64,000 nucleotides of DNA from contig NZ_CP135963.1 in NCBI RefSeq assembly GCF_032460525.1, positions 682,001 to 746,000 of the forward strand, given 5' to 3'. A model generated the notes under the pieces. The model searched no databases, was not told where the DNA came from, and worked only from the letters and a program-made list of their open reading frames with translations. Made by a program: the position numbers and the translations under genes. This document shows positions 45,019-52,222 of the stretch, piece by piece (position 1 is the first letter of the stretch; each line of letters begins with the position of its first letter). The stretch is from Geodermatophilus sp. DSM 44513. GTDB lineage: Bacteria; Actinomycetota; Actinomycetes; Mycobacteriales; Geodermatophilaceae.

Positions 45019-45639
45019 TCAGCGCGGGTGCGGCAGCTCGACGTCGCCGGTGAGGTAGCGCTGCACGGTGGGGCCGACCGCCGCCACCACCGACGGCGGC
45101 GACGCCGAGGCCAGCGGCTCGATCCGGAACACGTACCGGGCCATGACCAGGCCCATCAGCTGGGAGGCGACCAGCGCGCCCCGCCCCTCCCGCTCCTCGA
45201 CGGGCACGTCGACCGACCCCACCACCCGCCGCACGATGCGGGTGAGCACGAACTCGCGCAGCAGTCGCGCCGACCACTCGTGGTTCACCGCCGAGCGCAC
45301 CAGGGCGAGGACCGCCGGCCGGGTGGGCCCGTCCCAGACCCGCAGCACCACGCCCACGACCGCGGCGCCCCGCTGGTCGGGGGCGACGGCGAGCACTTCG
45401 GGCAGGAACTCGTCGGGGTCGACCGGCGCCTGCACGGCGGCCAGGAACAGCCGATCCTTGGTGCCGAAGTAGTGGTGCACCAGGGCGGGGTCCACGCCCG
45501 CGGCGGTCGCGATCGCCCGGATGGAGGCGCCGTCGTAGCCGCGGTCGGCGAAGGCGGTGCGGGCCGCGGCCAGCACCGCCTCGCGGGTGTCGGGGTTGCC
45601 GGGACGGCGGCCCGTGGGTCGCCGGCGTGCCTGGCTCAG
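45019..45639 (-). CDS. TetR family repressor, probable CTG start
   Basis: A 206-residue TetR regulator. The HTH is NPDTREAVLAAARTAFADRG then IRAIATAAGVDPALVHHYFGTKDRLF; the C-terminal ligand domain is helical. No ATG, GTG or TTG occurs in frame before the HTH; CTG 45639 overlaps the permease stop (CTGA) and has AGGAGG five bases upstream (AGGAGGACCGACTG), which is strong evidence for CTG initiation. It is the last gene of an ATPase-permease-regulator operon, and a palindrome overlapping that operon's promoter is the likely operator. It probably represses the exporter until a ligand binds. Confidence 0.87.
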   Translation of the reverse strand: MSQARRRPTGRRPGNPDTREAVLAAARTAFADRGYDGASIRAIATAAGVDPALVHHYFGTKDRLFLAAVQAPVDPDEFLPEVLAVAPDQRGAAVVGVVLRVWDGPTRPAVLALVRSAVNHEWSARLLREFVLTRIVRRVVGSVDVPVEEREGRGALVASQLMGLVMARYVFRIEPLASASPPSVVAAVGPTVQRYLTGDVELPHPR

Positions 45640-46403
45640 TCGGTCCTCCTCCGCAGGGTCGCCGCCGCCAGGGCGAGGGCCAGCAGGGCCGCACCGGCGA
45701 CGATGCCGACGTACGCCCACATGGTGCCCGTCGGCTCCGGCGACCGCCCGACCTCCCGCAGCGCCTCCACGGCGTAGGTCAGCGGCAGGACGTCGCTGAC
45801 CGCCTGCAGCCAGCCGGCCATCTGCTCCCGCGGCACCAGCAGCCCGGAGAGGAAGAACTGGGGCAGCACGACCACCGGCATGAACTGCACCGCCTGGAAC
45901 TCGCTCCGGGCGAAGGCGCTGGCCAGGAGCCCCAGCGCGACCCCCAGCACGGCGGTGACGACGGCGATGAGCACCACGGCCCACAGCGGCCCGGCGAGGT
46001 CCAGCTCGTAGAGGGTGGTCGCGACCGTCACCGTCACCAGGGCCTGCGCCGCCGCGGCCAGCCCGAAGGCGGCGCCGTAGCCGAGCAGCAGGGCCGGCCG
46101 GGACAGCGGGGTGGTCAGCAGCCGCTCCAGGGTGCCGGAGGTGCGCTCGCGGAGCATGGCTGTGCTGGTCACCAGGAACATGACGACGAATGGGAAGACC
46201 CCCAGCATCGTCAGGCCCACCCGGTCGAAGACGCCCGGCGTCCCGGGCGGGGCGGGCAGGTCGGCCCACAGCAGGTACAGCAACCCGAGCAGCAGGCTGG
46301 GCAGCAGCACCATCATCGCGACCGTGCGGTGGTCGTGCCGCAACTGGCGCAGCACCCGGCCGCTGGTGGCCGCGGTCAGCCGCGGTGAGAGGGCGGTGGT
46401 CAC
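45636..46403 (-). CDS. ABC-2 type transporter permease
   Basis: A 255-residue permease with six transmembrane helices. The ABC-2 signature in the first loop is STAMLRERTSGTLERLLTTPLSRPALLLGY (given in blocks: LRERTSGTLERLLTTPLSR is the diagnostic part), and SEFQAVQFMPVVVLPQFFLSG precedes the last helices. Such permeases export drugs, lipids or polysaccharides. It overlaps the ATPase gene upstream (GTGA) and the TetR gene downstream (CTGA). The last codons also encode the ribosome binding site of the TetR gene. Confidence 0.88.
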   Translation of the reverse strand: MTTALSPRLTAATSGRVLRQLRHDHRTVAMMVLLPSLLLGLLYLLWADLPAPPGTPGVFDRVGLTMLGVFPFVVMFLVTSTAMLRERTSGTLERLLTTPLSRPALLLGYGAAFGLAAAAQALVTVTVATTLYELDLAGPLWAVVLIAVVTAVLGVALGLLASAFARSEFQAVQFMPVVVLPQFFLSGLLVPREQMAGWLQAVSDVLPLTYAVEALREVGRSPEPTGTMWAYVGIVAGAALLALALAAATLRRRTD

Positions 46404-47122
46404 GCCGCCACCTCCTCGCGGGCCCGGACCAGCCGCAGGAAGGCCTCCTCGAGGTCCTCGGTGCCGGACTCCGCGCGCAGCCGCGCGGGGGTCGAGTCGG
46501 CCAGCAGCTCGCCCTCGCGGAGCAGCAGCAACCGGTCGCAGCGGGCCGCCTCGTCCATGACGTGGCTGGACACCAGCAGGGTGGTGCCCTCGGCGGCGAG
46601 CGCGCGGAAGCGGGCCCACAGCTCCACGCGGAGCACCGGGTCCAGCCCCACGGTCGGCTCGTCGAGGACCAGCACCTCCGGCCGGCCCACGAGGGCGCAC
46701 GCCAGCGAGACGCGACCCCGCTGGCCGCCGGAGAGGTCGCGCACCAGCTGCCCGGCGGCGTCGGCCAGCCCGACGTCGGCCAGCGCCGCGTCGGCGGCGC
46801 GGGCGGCTCGGCCGTAGAGGGCGGCGAAGTGCCGCGCGTTCTCCCGGACGGTGAGGTCGGCGTAGGTGCTCGGCGCCTGGGTGACGTAGCCGACCCGGGC
46901 CCGCAGGGCGGGGGAGCCGGCCGGCAGGCCGAGCACGGTGACCGTGCCCGCGCGCACCCGCTGCACGCCGACGACCGCCCGCACCAGCGTCGTCTTCCCG
47001 CTTCCGCTGGGCCCGAGCAGGCCGGTGACCTGCCCCGGTGGCGCGCCGAACGACAGCCCGCGCAGCACGTCCCGGGAACCCCGGTGCACGACGAGGGAGG
47101 AGACGGTGACGGCGTCGTCCAT
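46400..47122 (-). CDS. ABC transporter ATPase
   Basis: A 240-residue ATPase that powers the permease encoded next to it. Walker A is GPSGSGKTT (37-45), the Q-loop is VGYVTQAPSTY, the signature is LSGGQRGRVSLA, Walker B is VLVLDEPTVGLDP, and the H-loop is LLVSSHVMDEA. ATG 47122 was chosen because GGAGG lies five bases upstream; an in-frame TTG at 47146 has none. The leader is short and the promoter carries a palindrome that is the probable TetR operator. Confidence 0.92.
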   Translation of the reverse strand: MDDAVTVSSLVVHRGSRDVLRGLSFGAPPGQVTGLLGPSGSGKTTLVRAVVGVQRVRAGTVTVLGLPAGSPALRARVGYVTQAPSTYADLTVRENARHFAALYGRAARAADAALADVGLADAAGQLVRDLSGGQRGRVSLACALVGRPEVLVLDEPTVGLDPVLRVELWARFRALAAEGTTLLVSSHVMDEAARCDRLLLLREGELLADSTPARLRAESGTEDLEEAFLRLVRAREEVAA

Positions 47123-47135
47123 GATGACCTCCGGA

Positions 47136-47174
47136 GAACTCAACACCTGATGAACTCAACGCTAGGTGAGTTCA
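47136..47174. promoter_or_regulatory. Probable TetR operator with an extra half-site
   Basis: TGAACTCA (47151-47158) and TGAGTTCA (47167-47174) form a perfect palindrome with an 8-base spacer. A third GAACTCAAC half-site lies at 47136-47144, 16 bases from the matching one at 47152. The palindrome covers the -10 box and part of the spacer of the operon promoter. Confidence 0.75.
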
Positions 47175-47188
47175 CTGCGCTGGGTCAA
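47159..47188 (-). promoter_or_regulatory. Promoter of the ATPase-permease-TetR operon
   Basis: On the minus strand TTGACC (47183-47188) and TAGCGT (47159-47164) are separated by 18 bases. The -10 box lies in the spacer of the palindrome at 47151-47174, consistent with repression by TetR. Confidence 0.65.
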
Positions 47189-47210
47189 GACACCGGTGGG
47201 GCCGGGTGGG

Positions 47211-48158
47211 TCAGCGGGCTGCGGCGAGCGCCAGGCCGAGGTCAGTGCCGGAGGTCCAGGCGGCCTGCACCCGCGACGGCGCGGCCCACCCGTCGCCGCA
47301 CGCGCCGATCCCGTCGACCAGGCCGAACGGCTCGGAGCGCGCCTGCGCCGGACGTGAGTACGTCCAGCGGTGCACCGACGTCCACTCCGGCGGGACGTCG
47401 ACGCCCAGCGCCCGGCCGACGGCGGCCGCCACCGGTGCGGCGGCGGCGTCCGGGTCGGCCAGGTGCCCGGCGGCGAACTCCGCCGTGGTGTGCGCCACGA
47501 GCACCGGTGCGCCGTCCCCGCGTCGGTCGCCGTCGTCGGCGACCCAGCTGACCACCGGGTCGTCGTTGACGAAGGCGCCGTGCAGGTCGGCCGGCCAGTG
47601 CCGCCGCGACCAGCCGAGGACGACGGCCAGCGACGGCTCCCACGGCCGGTCGTCGAGCAGCCGGGCGGCCGTGGCCGGGTCGAGCAGCCGGCGGGCCTGC
47701 GGGTCGGGCATGGCCAGGACGACGGCGGGCACGTCCTCGCCGTCCACCTGTGGGCCGGGGCCGACGGCGGTGACCGTGCGGCCGCTCTCGACGTCCAGCC
47801 CGGAGGCGAGGTCGGCCACCAGCGAGCGGGTCCCGCCCGGCGCGGCGTAGCGGACCGGGCCGGTGGTGGTCGACCGCAGCCCGTCGGGCCCGGCGACGGC
47901 GAAGGTGTCGGTCCACGGGCGGGCCACGCCGCGGTCCACCCAGTCGCGCACCACCGCGGCGAACGGCGAGCCCTCCTCGGCGGTCAGGTAGGAGGCGCCC
48001 AGGTCGACGGTGCGGTCGTGCAGGGTGCGCGACGCCATCCGACCGCCCGGGCGGCGGCCGCGGTCGAGCACCCGGGCGGGGACGCCGGCCCCGGCGAGGA
48101 CGCGGGCGCAGGCCATGCCGGCGATGCCGCCGCCGACGACGGTGTGGGGGGAGGGCAC
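47211..48158 (-). CDS. FAD-dependent oxidoreductase (renalase/amine-oxidase-like)
   Basis: A 315-residue flavoprotein. The N-terminal dinucleotide motif is VVGGGIAGMACARVLAGAG, followed by the FAD-binding RRPGGRMASR and the DLGASYLTAEEGSPF segment. The C-terminal FAD-contact is GLVDGIGACGDGWAA followed by VQAAWTSGTDLG. The length and motifs match short NAD(P)/FAD oxidoreductases called renalase-like or amine-oxidase-like. Substrate is unknown. GTG 48158 begins seven residues before the first strand. It is adjacent to the TetR operon promoter on one side and divergent from TrmH on the other. Confidence 0.82.
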   Translation of the reverse strand: MPSPHTVVGGGIAGMACARVLAGAGVPARVLDRGRRPGGRMASRTLHDRTVDLGASYLTAEEGSPFAAVVRDWVDRGVARPWTDTFAVAGPDGLRSTTTGPVRYAAPGGTRSLVADLASGLDVESGRTVTAVGPGPQVDGEDVPAVVLAMPDPQARRLLDPATAARLLDDRPWEPSLAVVLGWSRRHWPADLHGAFVNDDPVVSWVADDGDRRGDGAPVLVAHTTAEFAAGHLADPDAAAAPVAAAVGRALGVDVPPEWTSVHRWTYSRPAQARSEPFGLVDGIGACGDGWAAPSRVQAAWTSGTDLGLALAAAR

Positions 48159-48220
48159 GCCGTCGATCCTGCGGCCCGGACGGCGCGGGCGCCCGCCGGG
48201 GGGCTTGGCAGGATCGGCGG

Positions 48221-49039
48221 GTGCCCGCCGCCCCCGAGACGATCACCGACCCGGCCGACCCGGCCGACCCGCGGGTCGCCGACTTCCGCGACCTCGTGGC
48301 CGGCGACCGGCGGCCGGGCACCGCACGCGGCACCGGCCCGGTCATCGTCGAGGGCGTCCCGGCGGTGCAGCGGCTGCTCGCCTCGCCCTACCGGGTGCGG
48401 GCGGTGCTCGGCGTGCCCGGCCGGGTGGCGGCGCTGGGCCTGCCGGACGGGGTCGCGGCCTACGAGGCGGACAAGTGGGTGCTCTCGGAGGTGGTCGGCT
48501 TCCGGCTCACCCGGGGCGTGCTCGCGTCGGCCGACCGGCGCCCACCGGCGGACCTCGACGCGCTGCTGGCTGGGCCGGACCCGGCCGCGCCCCGGCGGCT
48601 GGCCGTGCTCGAGGCGCTCAACGACGCGGAGAACCTGGGGTCGATCGCCCGCTCGGCGGTGGCCCTCGGCGTGGACGGCCTCCTGCTGGACCCGCGGTGC
48701 GCCGACCCGCTCTACCGCCGGTCGGTGCGGGTGTCGATGGGGCACGTGCTGGCCCTGCCGTTCGCCGTCCTGCCCGAGTGGCCGGGCGGGCTGTCCCGGC
48801 TGCACGACGCGGGCTACCTGACCGTCGCGCTCACCCCGGCCGCGGACGCCGTCGACCTGGCCGGCGTCGACCCGCGCGCACACCCGCGCACCGCGGTGCT
48901 GCTCGGCGCGGAGGGGCCCGGGCTGACCCCGACCGCCCAGCATGCCGCGCGGGTGCGCGCACGCATCCCGATGCGGGCCGGGGTGGACTCCCTCGGCGTC
49001 GCCGCAGCGGCCGCCGTCGCCTTCGCGGCCCTGCGCTAG
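48221..49039 (+). CDS. TrmH/SpoU family RNA 2'-O-methyltransferase
   Basis: A 272-residue SPOUT methyltransferase that methylates a ribose 2'-OH in rRNA or tRNA with SAM. The N-terminal part is a substrate-binding domain (VIVEGVPAVQRLLAS). The three SPOUT motifs are ALNDAENLGSIARSA, TAVLLGAEGPGLT, and IPMRAGVDSLGVAAAAAVAF, which form the trefoil knot. The position corresponds to the mycobacterial rRNA methyltransferase gene next to MarR (Rv0881, from memory). The target base is not known. Its last 4 bp overlap the end of the convergent stress protein gene. Confidence 0.88.
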   Translation: MPAAPETITDPADPADPRVADFRDLVAGDRRPGTARGTGPVIVEGVPAVQRLLASPYRVRAVLGVPGRVAALGLPDGVAAYEADKWVLSEVVGFRLTRGVLASADRRPPADLDALLAGPDPAAPRRLAVLEALNDAENLGSIARSAVALGVDGLLLDPRCADPLYRRSVRVSMGHVLALPFAVLPEWPGGLSRLHDAGYLTVALTPAADAVDLAGVDPRAHPRTAVLLGAEGPGLTPTAQHAARVRARIPMRAGVDSLGVAAAAAVAFAALR

Positions 49040-49509
49040 AAGCGGAGCGAGAAGCGGGCCAGGATCGCCCGGGCCTCCTCGGCGCGAGCGGGGCTGCACA
49101 TCACGTCGTAGCGGTTGGCGACCACTGCGCTGGTGCTGGTGAAGTCCCGCCGGCCGCGGGTGGCGCTGTAGCCGATCGCGGCGAACAGGGCGCCGAACAC
49201 CAGCCCGATGAGGAGGCCGGTGAGCAGGGAGCTGACCCAGGCACCGCCGTCGACGGCGAACAGGCCGAGCAGCAGGCCGACGAACAGACCCCACCAGGCG
49301 CCACCGGCCGCGCCGGCCGCCAGCACCCGGCCCCAGGTGAGCCGGCCGGTGACCCGCTCGACCTGGCGCAGGTCGGAGCCGATGATCGTGACGTTCTCGA
49401 CGGGGAACTTCTGGTCGGAGAGGTGGTCGACGGCTGCCTGGGCCTGCTCGTAGCTGTCGAAGGAGCCGACCTGCACGCCGCCGAGGGGCATGGACACCGA
49501 GGCTGACAT
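49036..49509 (-). CDS. General stress protein 17M-like membrane protein
   Basis: A 157-residue protein. Residues about 10-60 form a small ferredoxin-like domain (VQVGSFDSYEQAQAAVDHLS, then VENVTIIGSDLRQVERVTGR), the general stress protein 17M domain. Residues about 63-115 are a Gly-rich transmembrane hairpin (AAGAAGGAWWGLFVGLLLGL, then LLTGLLIGLVFGALFAAIGY). A C-terminal domain ends with ANRYDVMCSPARAEEARAIL. Function is unknown; family members are often part of general stress regulons. ATG 49509 is well placed. Confidence 0.83.
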   Translation of the reverse strand: MSASVSMPLGGVQVGSFDSYEQAQAAVDHLSDQKFPVENVTIIGSDLRQVERVTGRLTWGRVLAAGAAGGAWWGLFVGLLLGLFAVDGGAWVSSLLTGLLIGLVFGALFAAIGYSATRGRRDFTSTSAVVANRYDVMCSPARAEEARAILARFSLRF

Positions 49510-49584
49510 GACCTCGTCCTACCCCTGCTGGGCAGCAGGACACCTGCCCGGCGGGAGGCCGCCGTCACCCTCCGGGGCCGCCGG

Positions 49585-52068
49585 TCAGGCGGTCGGCGTG
49601 CGCCGGCCGGCGCCCACCGGCTCGCGGACGTGGCGGGCGCGCAGCCACGCCTCGAACGCGGCCGGGGGGAGCGGCCGGCTGACGTGGTAGCCCTGCACCA
49701 GGTCGCAGCCCCACTCGGCCAGCAGGACGAGCGCGGCGGCGTCCTCGACGCCCTCGGCGACGACCTCCAGCCCCATGGCGCGCCCGAGGCTGAGCGCGGC
49801 GCGCACGATGGCGGCGTCCCCCTGGTCGTCGGCCAGGCCGAGCACAAAGGCCCGGTCGATCTTCATCTCGTGGACGGGCAGCAGCTTGAGGTAGGCCAGG
49901 GAGGACTGCCCGGTGCCGAAGTCGTCGACCGACAGCCGGACGCCGAGGGCGTGCAGTTCCTGCAGCACCGCCACCGACCGCGCGAGGTCGGCCATGACGG
50001 CGGTCTCGGTGATCTCCAGCGTCAGCGCGGCCGGCGGCAGTCCCGCGCGCCGCAGCGCCTCGGCCACCTGGGCCGGCAGCCCGGTGTCGGTCAGGCTGCG
50101 GGTGGAGAGGTTGACGGCCACGCCGAGGGCGTGGCCCTGCCGGCGCCACCGTGCGCAGGCCGCCAGGGCGGTGTCGAGGACCAGCGTGGTCAGCGGGCGG
50201 ACGAGCCCGGTCTGCTCGGCGAGCGGGATGAACTCCTCCGGGCTGACCGCGCCGTGCTCCGGGTGCTCCCAGCGCACCAGCGCCTCGGCGCCGCTCACCC
50301 GGCCGGACGCCGGGTCGGTCTTGGGCTGGTAGTGCACGGTGAGCGTCCCGGCGGCGATGGCGTCGCGCAGGTCGCCGGTCATCCGCACGCGGTGGCTGGC
50401 CCGGTCGGCGGCGCTGTCGTACACCTCGACGTCGCGGCGCCGCTGCTTGGCGGTGTAGAGCGCGGTGTCGGCGTGCTGCAGCAGGTTCGCCGCGTCGTCG
50501 CCGTGCTCGGGTGCCACGGCCAGTCCAGCGCTGACCCGCACGTCGACGGTGAGCCCGTGGACGGCGAACGGGACGGAGAGGGCGCCGACCAGCCCGACCA
50601 CCCGGGTGCGGGCGTCCTCGACGTCGGCGACGCCGGGCACCAGGACGGCGAACTCGTCGTTGCCCAGCCGGGCCACGGAGGTGGCACCGAACCGGTCGGC
50701 CAGCCGCCGGCCGACCTCGGACAGCAGCAGGTCGCCGGTGGCGTGCCCGAAGGCGTCGTTGACGTCCTTGAAGCCGTCGAGGTCGACCATGACGACCGCC
50801 GTGCGGGGCTGCTCGGCCAGCCGGGCACGGAGCAGGCGCAGCACGTGCCGGCGGTTGGGCAGGCCGGTGAGCGGGTCGTGCAGCGAGCGGTGCTCCTGGG
50901 CCGCGGCCTCGGCGGCCAGCCGGTCCACCAGGTGCGCCTTGTGCAGCGACAGGCTCGCGTGGTTGGCCAGGGAGGCGAACAGCCGCAGGTCGGCCTCCCC
51001 GAAGGGGTCCAGGTGCGGTGGCCGGTCGGTCACCAGCAGCACCCCCACCACGGTGTCCTCCACCCGCAGCGGCGCGGCGATGCCGTCCCCGGGCGCGGTC
51101 CCGCCCGGGGGCAGCAGCACGGCCTCGCCGTCCAGGGCCGGAGTCCACCAGGCCGGCGTCGGGTCGAACGGGACGGGAACGACGCTGCCGCCGGCCAGCC
51201 GCAGGTGCGTGCCCGGCTGCTCGGCCGTGGGCAGCAGGACCAGCTCGGCGGACTCCGCGGCCAGCTCGTCGCGGACCTCGGTGAGCACGGCCTCGGCGAC
51301 CCGGTCGGTGCGGACGGCGCCGCCAATGCGGTCGGTGAAGCGGTACAGGGACTCCAGCCGGGCGTGCCCCCGGCTGAGGACGGAGTAGGCGCGGTAGGCC
51401 GCGGCGAGGGTGGCGACCACCACCGCCACCAGGGGGAGGGCGCCGGGGTGGGTGACGACCAGGACCACGACGAGCAGCCCGACGCTGCTGTTGGCCACGC
51501 CGGCGATGACGGCCGAGGCCACGGTCCGGGCCATGTCCTGGCCCTCGAACCGGCCGGTGGTCAGGAAGATGACCGCGGCCAGGGCCGTCGCGCTGACCGC
51601 GTGGCCGACCAGGATGGTGAGCAGGACCGCGGCGATGCCCCGGCTGCCGGTGGGGTCGCCGTCGGCGAGCACCGCGTGGTAGACGGTCTGCGCCAGGGCG
51701 GCCTCGAGGCCGAACAGGGCCAGGTTGAAGGGCAGGTCCAGACCGAAGCGGCGGTGCCGCGCCAGCCCGATCGCCGAGCCCAGCACGCTGGCCAGGACGT
51801 AGCCGGCCGGGGCGCAGAAGGCCAGCCCGAGGACGAGGGGGATCTCGGCGAAGGAGATCGAGATCGACTCCCGCCGGATGAGCAGGTGCACGGTGAGCAG
51901 CTCGGTGGCCGCGAACAGCGGGACCAGCGCCCACCAGGGCAGCTCGTGGCTGCCCACGGCCGCGCCGACGCCGTGCAGCGGCCCGGCCACCAGCGCGACG
52001 GCCCCGGCGGCCAGCAGCGCGGTGAGCAGGGCGACGGCGACCCCGCGCCGCCGTGCTGACTCCGCCAT
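49585..52068 (-). CDS. Membrane GAF-GGDEF-EAL cyclic di-GMP protein
   Basis: An 827-residue signalling protein. The first 240 residues hold about eight transmembrane helices, a MASE-like sensor. Residues about 250-390 resemble a GAF domain. The GGDEF domain (about 395-555) begins DPLTGLPNRR and has GNDEF near 469 in place of GGDEF. The EAL domain (about 565-810) keeps the catalytic pattern: GAEALVRW near 593, NLSTRS, LEITETA, VDDFGTGQSSLAYL, MKIDRAFV and VAEGVED. It is therefore probably a cyclic di-GMP phosphodiesterase, with a GGDEF domain that may be weak or regulatory. ATG 52068 gives the full first helix. Confidence 0.9.
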   Translation of the reverse strand: MAESARRRGVAVALLTALLAAGAVALVAGPLHGVGAAVGSHELPWWALVPLFAATELLTVHLLIRRESISISFAEIPLVLGLAFCAPAGYVLASVLGSAIGLARHRRFGLDLPFNLALFGLEAALAQTVYHAVLADGDPTGSRGIAAVLLTILVGHAVSATALAAVIFLTTGRFEGQDMARTVASAVIAGVANSSVGLLVVVLVVTHPGALPLVAVVVATLAAAYRAYSVLSRGHARLESLYRFTDRIGGAVRTDRVAEAVLTEVRDELAAESAELVLLPTAEQPGTHLRLAGGSVVPVPFDPTPAWWTPALDGEAVLLPPGGTAPGDGIAAPLRVEDTVVGVLLVTDRPPHLDPFGEADLRLFASLANHASLSLHKAHLVDRLAAEAAAQEHRSLHDPLTGLPNRRHVLRLLRARLAEQPRTAVVMVDLDGFKDVNDAFGHATGDLLLSEVGRRLADRFGATSVARLGNDEFAVLVPGVADVEDARTRVVGLVGALSVPFAVHGLTVDVRVSAGLAVAPEHGDDAANLLQHADTALYTAKQRRRDVEVYDSAADRASHRVRMTGDLRDAIAAGTLTVHYQPKTDPASGRVSGAEALVRWEHPEHGAVSPEEFIPLAEQTGLVRPLTTLVLDTALAACARWRRQGHALGVAVNLSTRSLTDTGLPAQVAEALRRAGLPPAALTLEITETAVMADLARSVAVLQELHALGVRLSVDDFGTGQSSLAYLKLLPVHEMKIDRAFVLGLADDQGDAAIVRAALSLGRAMGLEVVAEGVEDAAALVLLAEWGCDLVQGYHVSRPLPPAAFEAWLRARHVREPVGAGRRTPTA

Positions 52069-52171
52069 GTCGCCTCCCGTCCTCCGAGGTGGTCCCTCGT
52101 GCCGGAGATCGGCCGCGCCGCGCCGGGGCTTGAGGCGGGCCGCGGGTCCTCACCCGGTGGGGGCAGACGCG

Positions 52172-52207
52172 GCAGGGGCGGGGGTCTCGGAAGACCCCCG
52201 CCCCTGC
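52172..52207 (-). terminator. Terminator of the subtilase gene
   Basis: Arms 52172-52187 and 52192-52207 are perfectly complementary over 16 bases with a CGGA loop, 15 bases beyond the stop codon of the S8 peptidase. Confidence 0.88.
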
Positions 52208-52222
52208 CCTGCTGCCGTCAGC

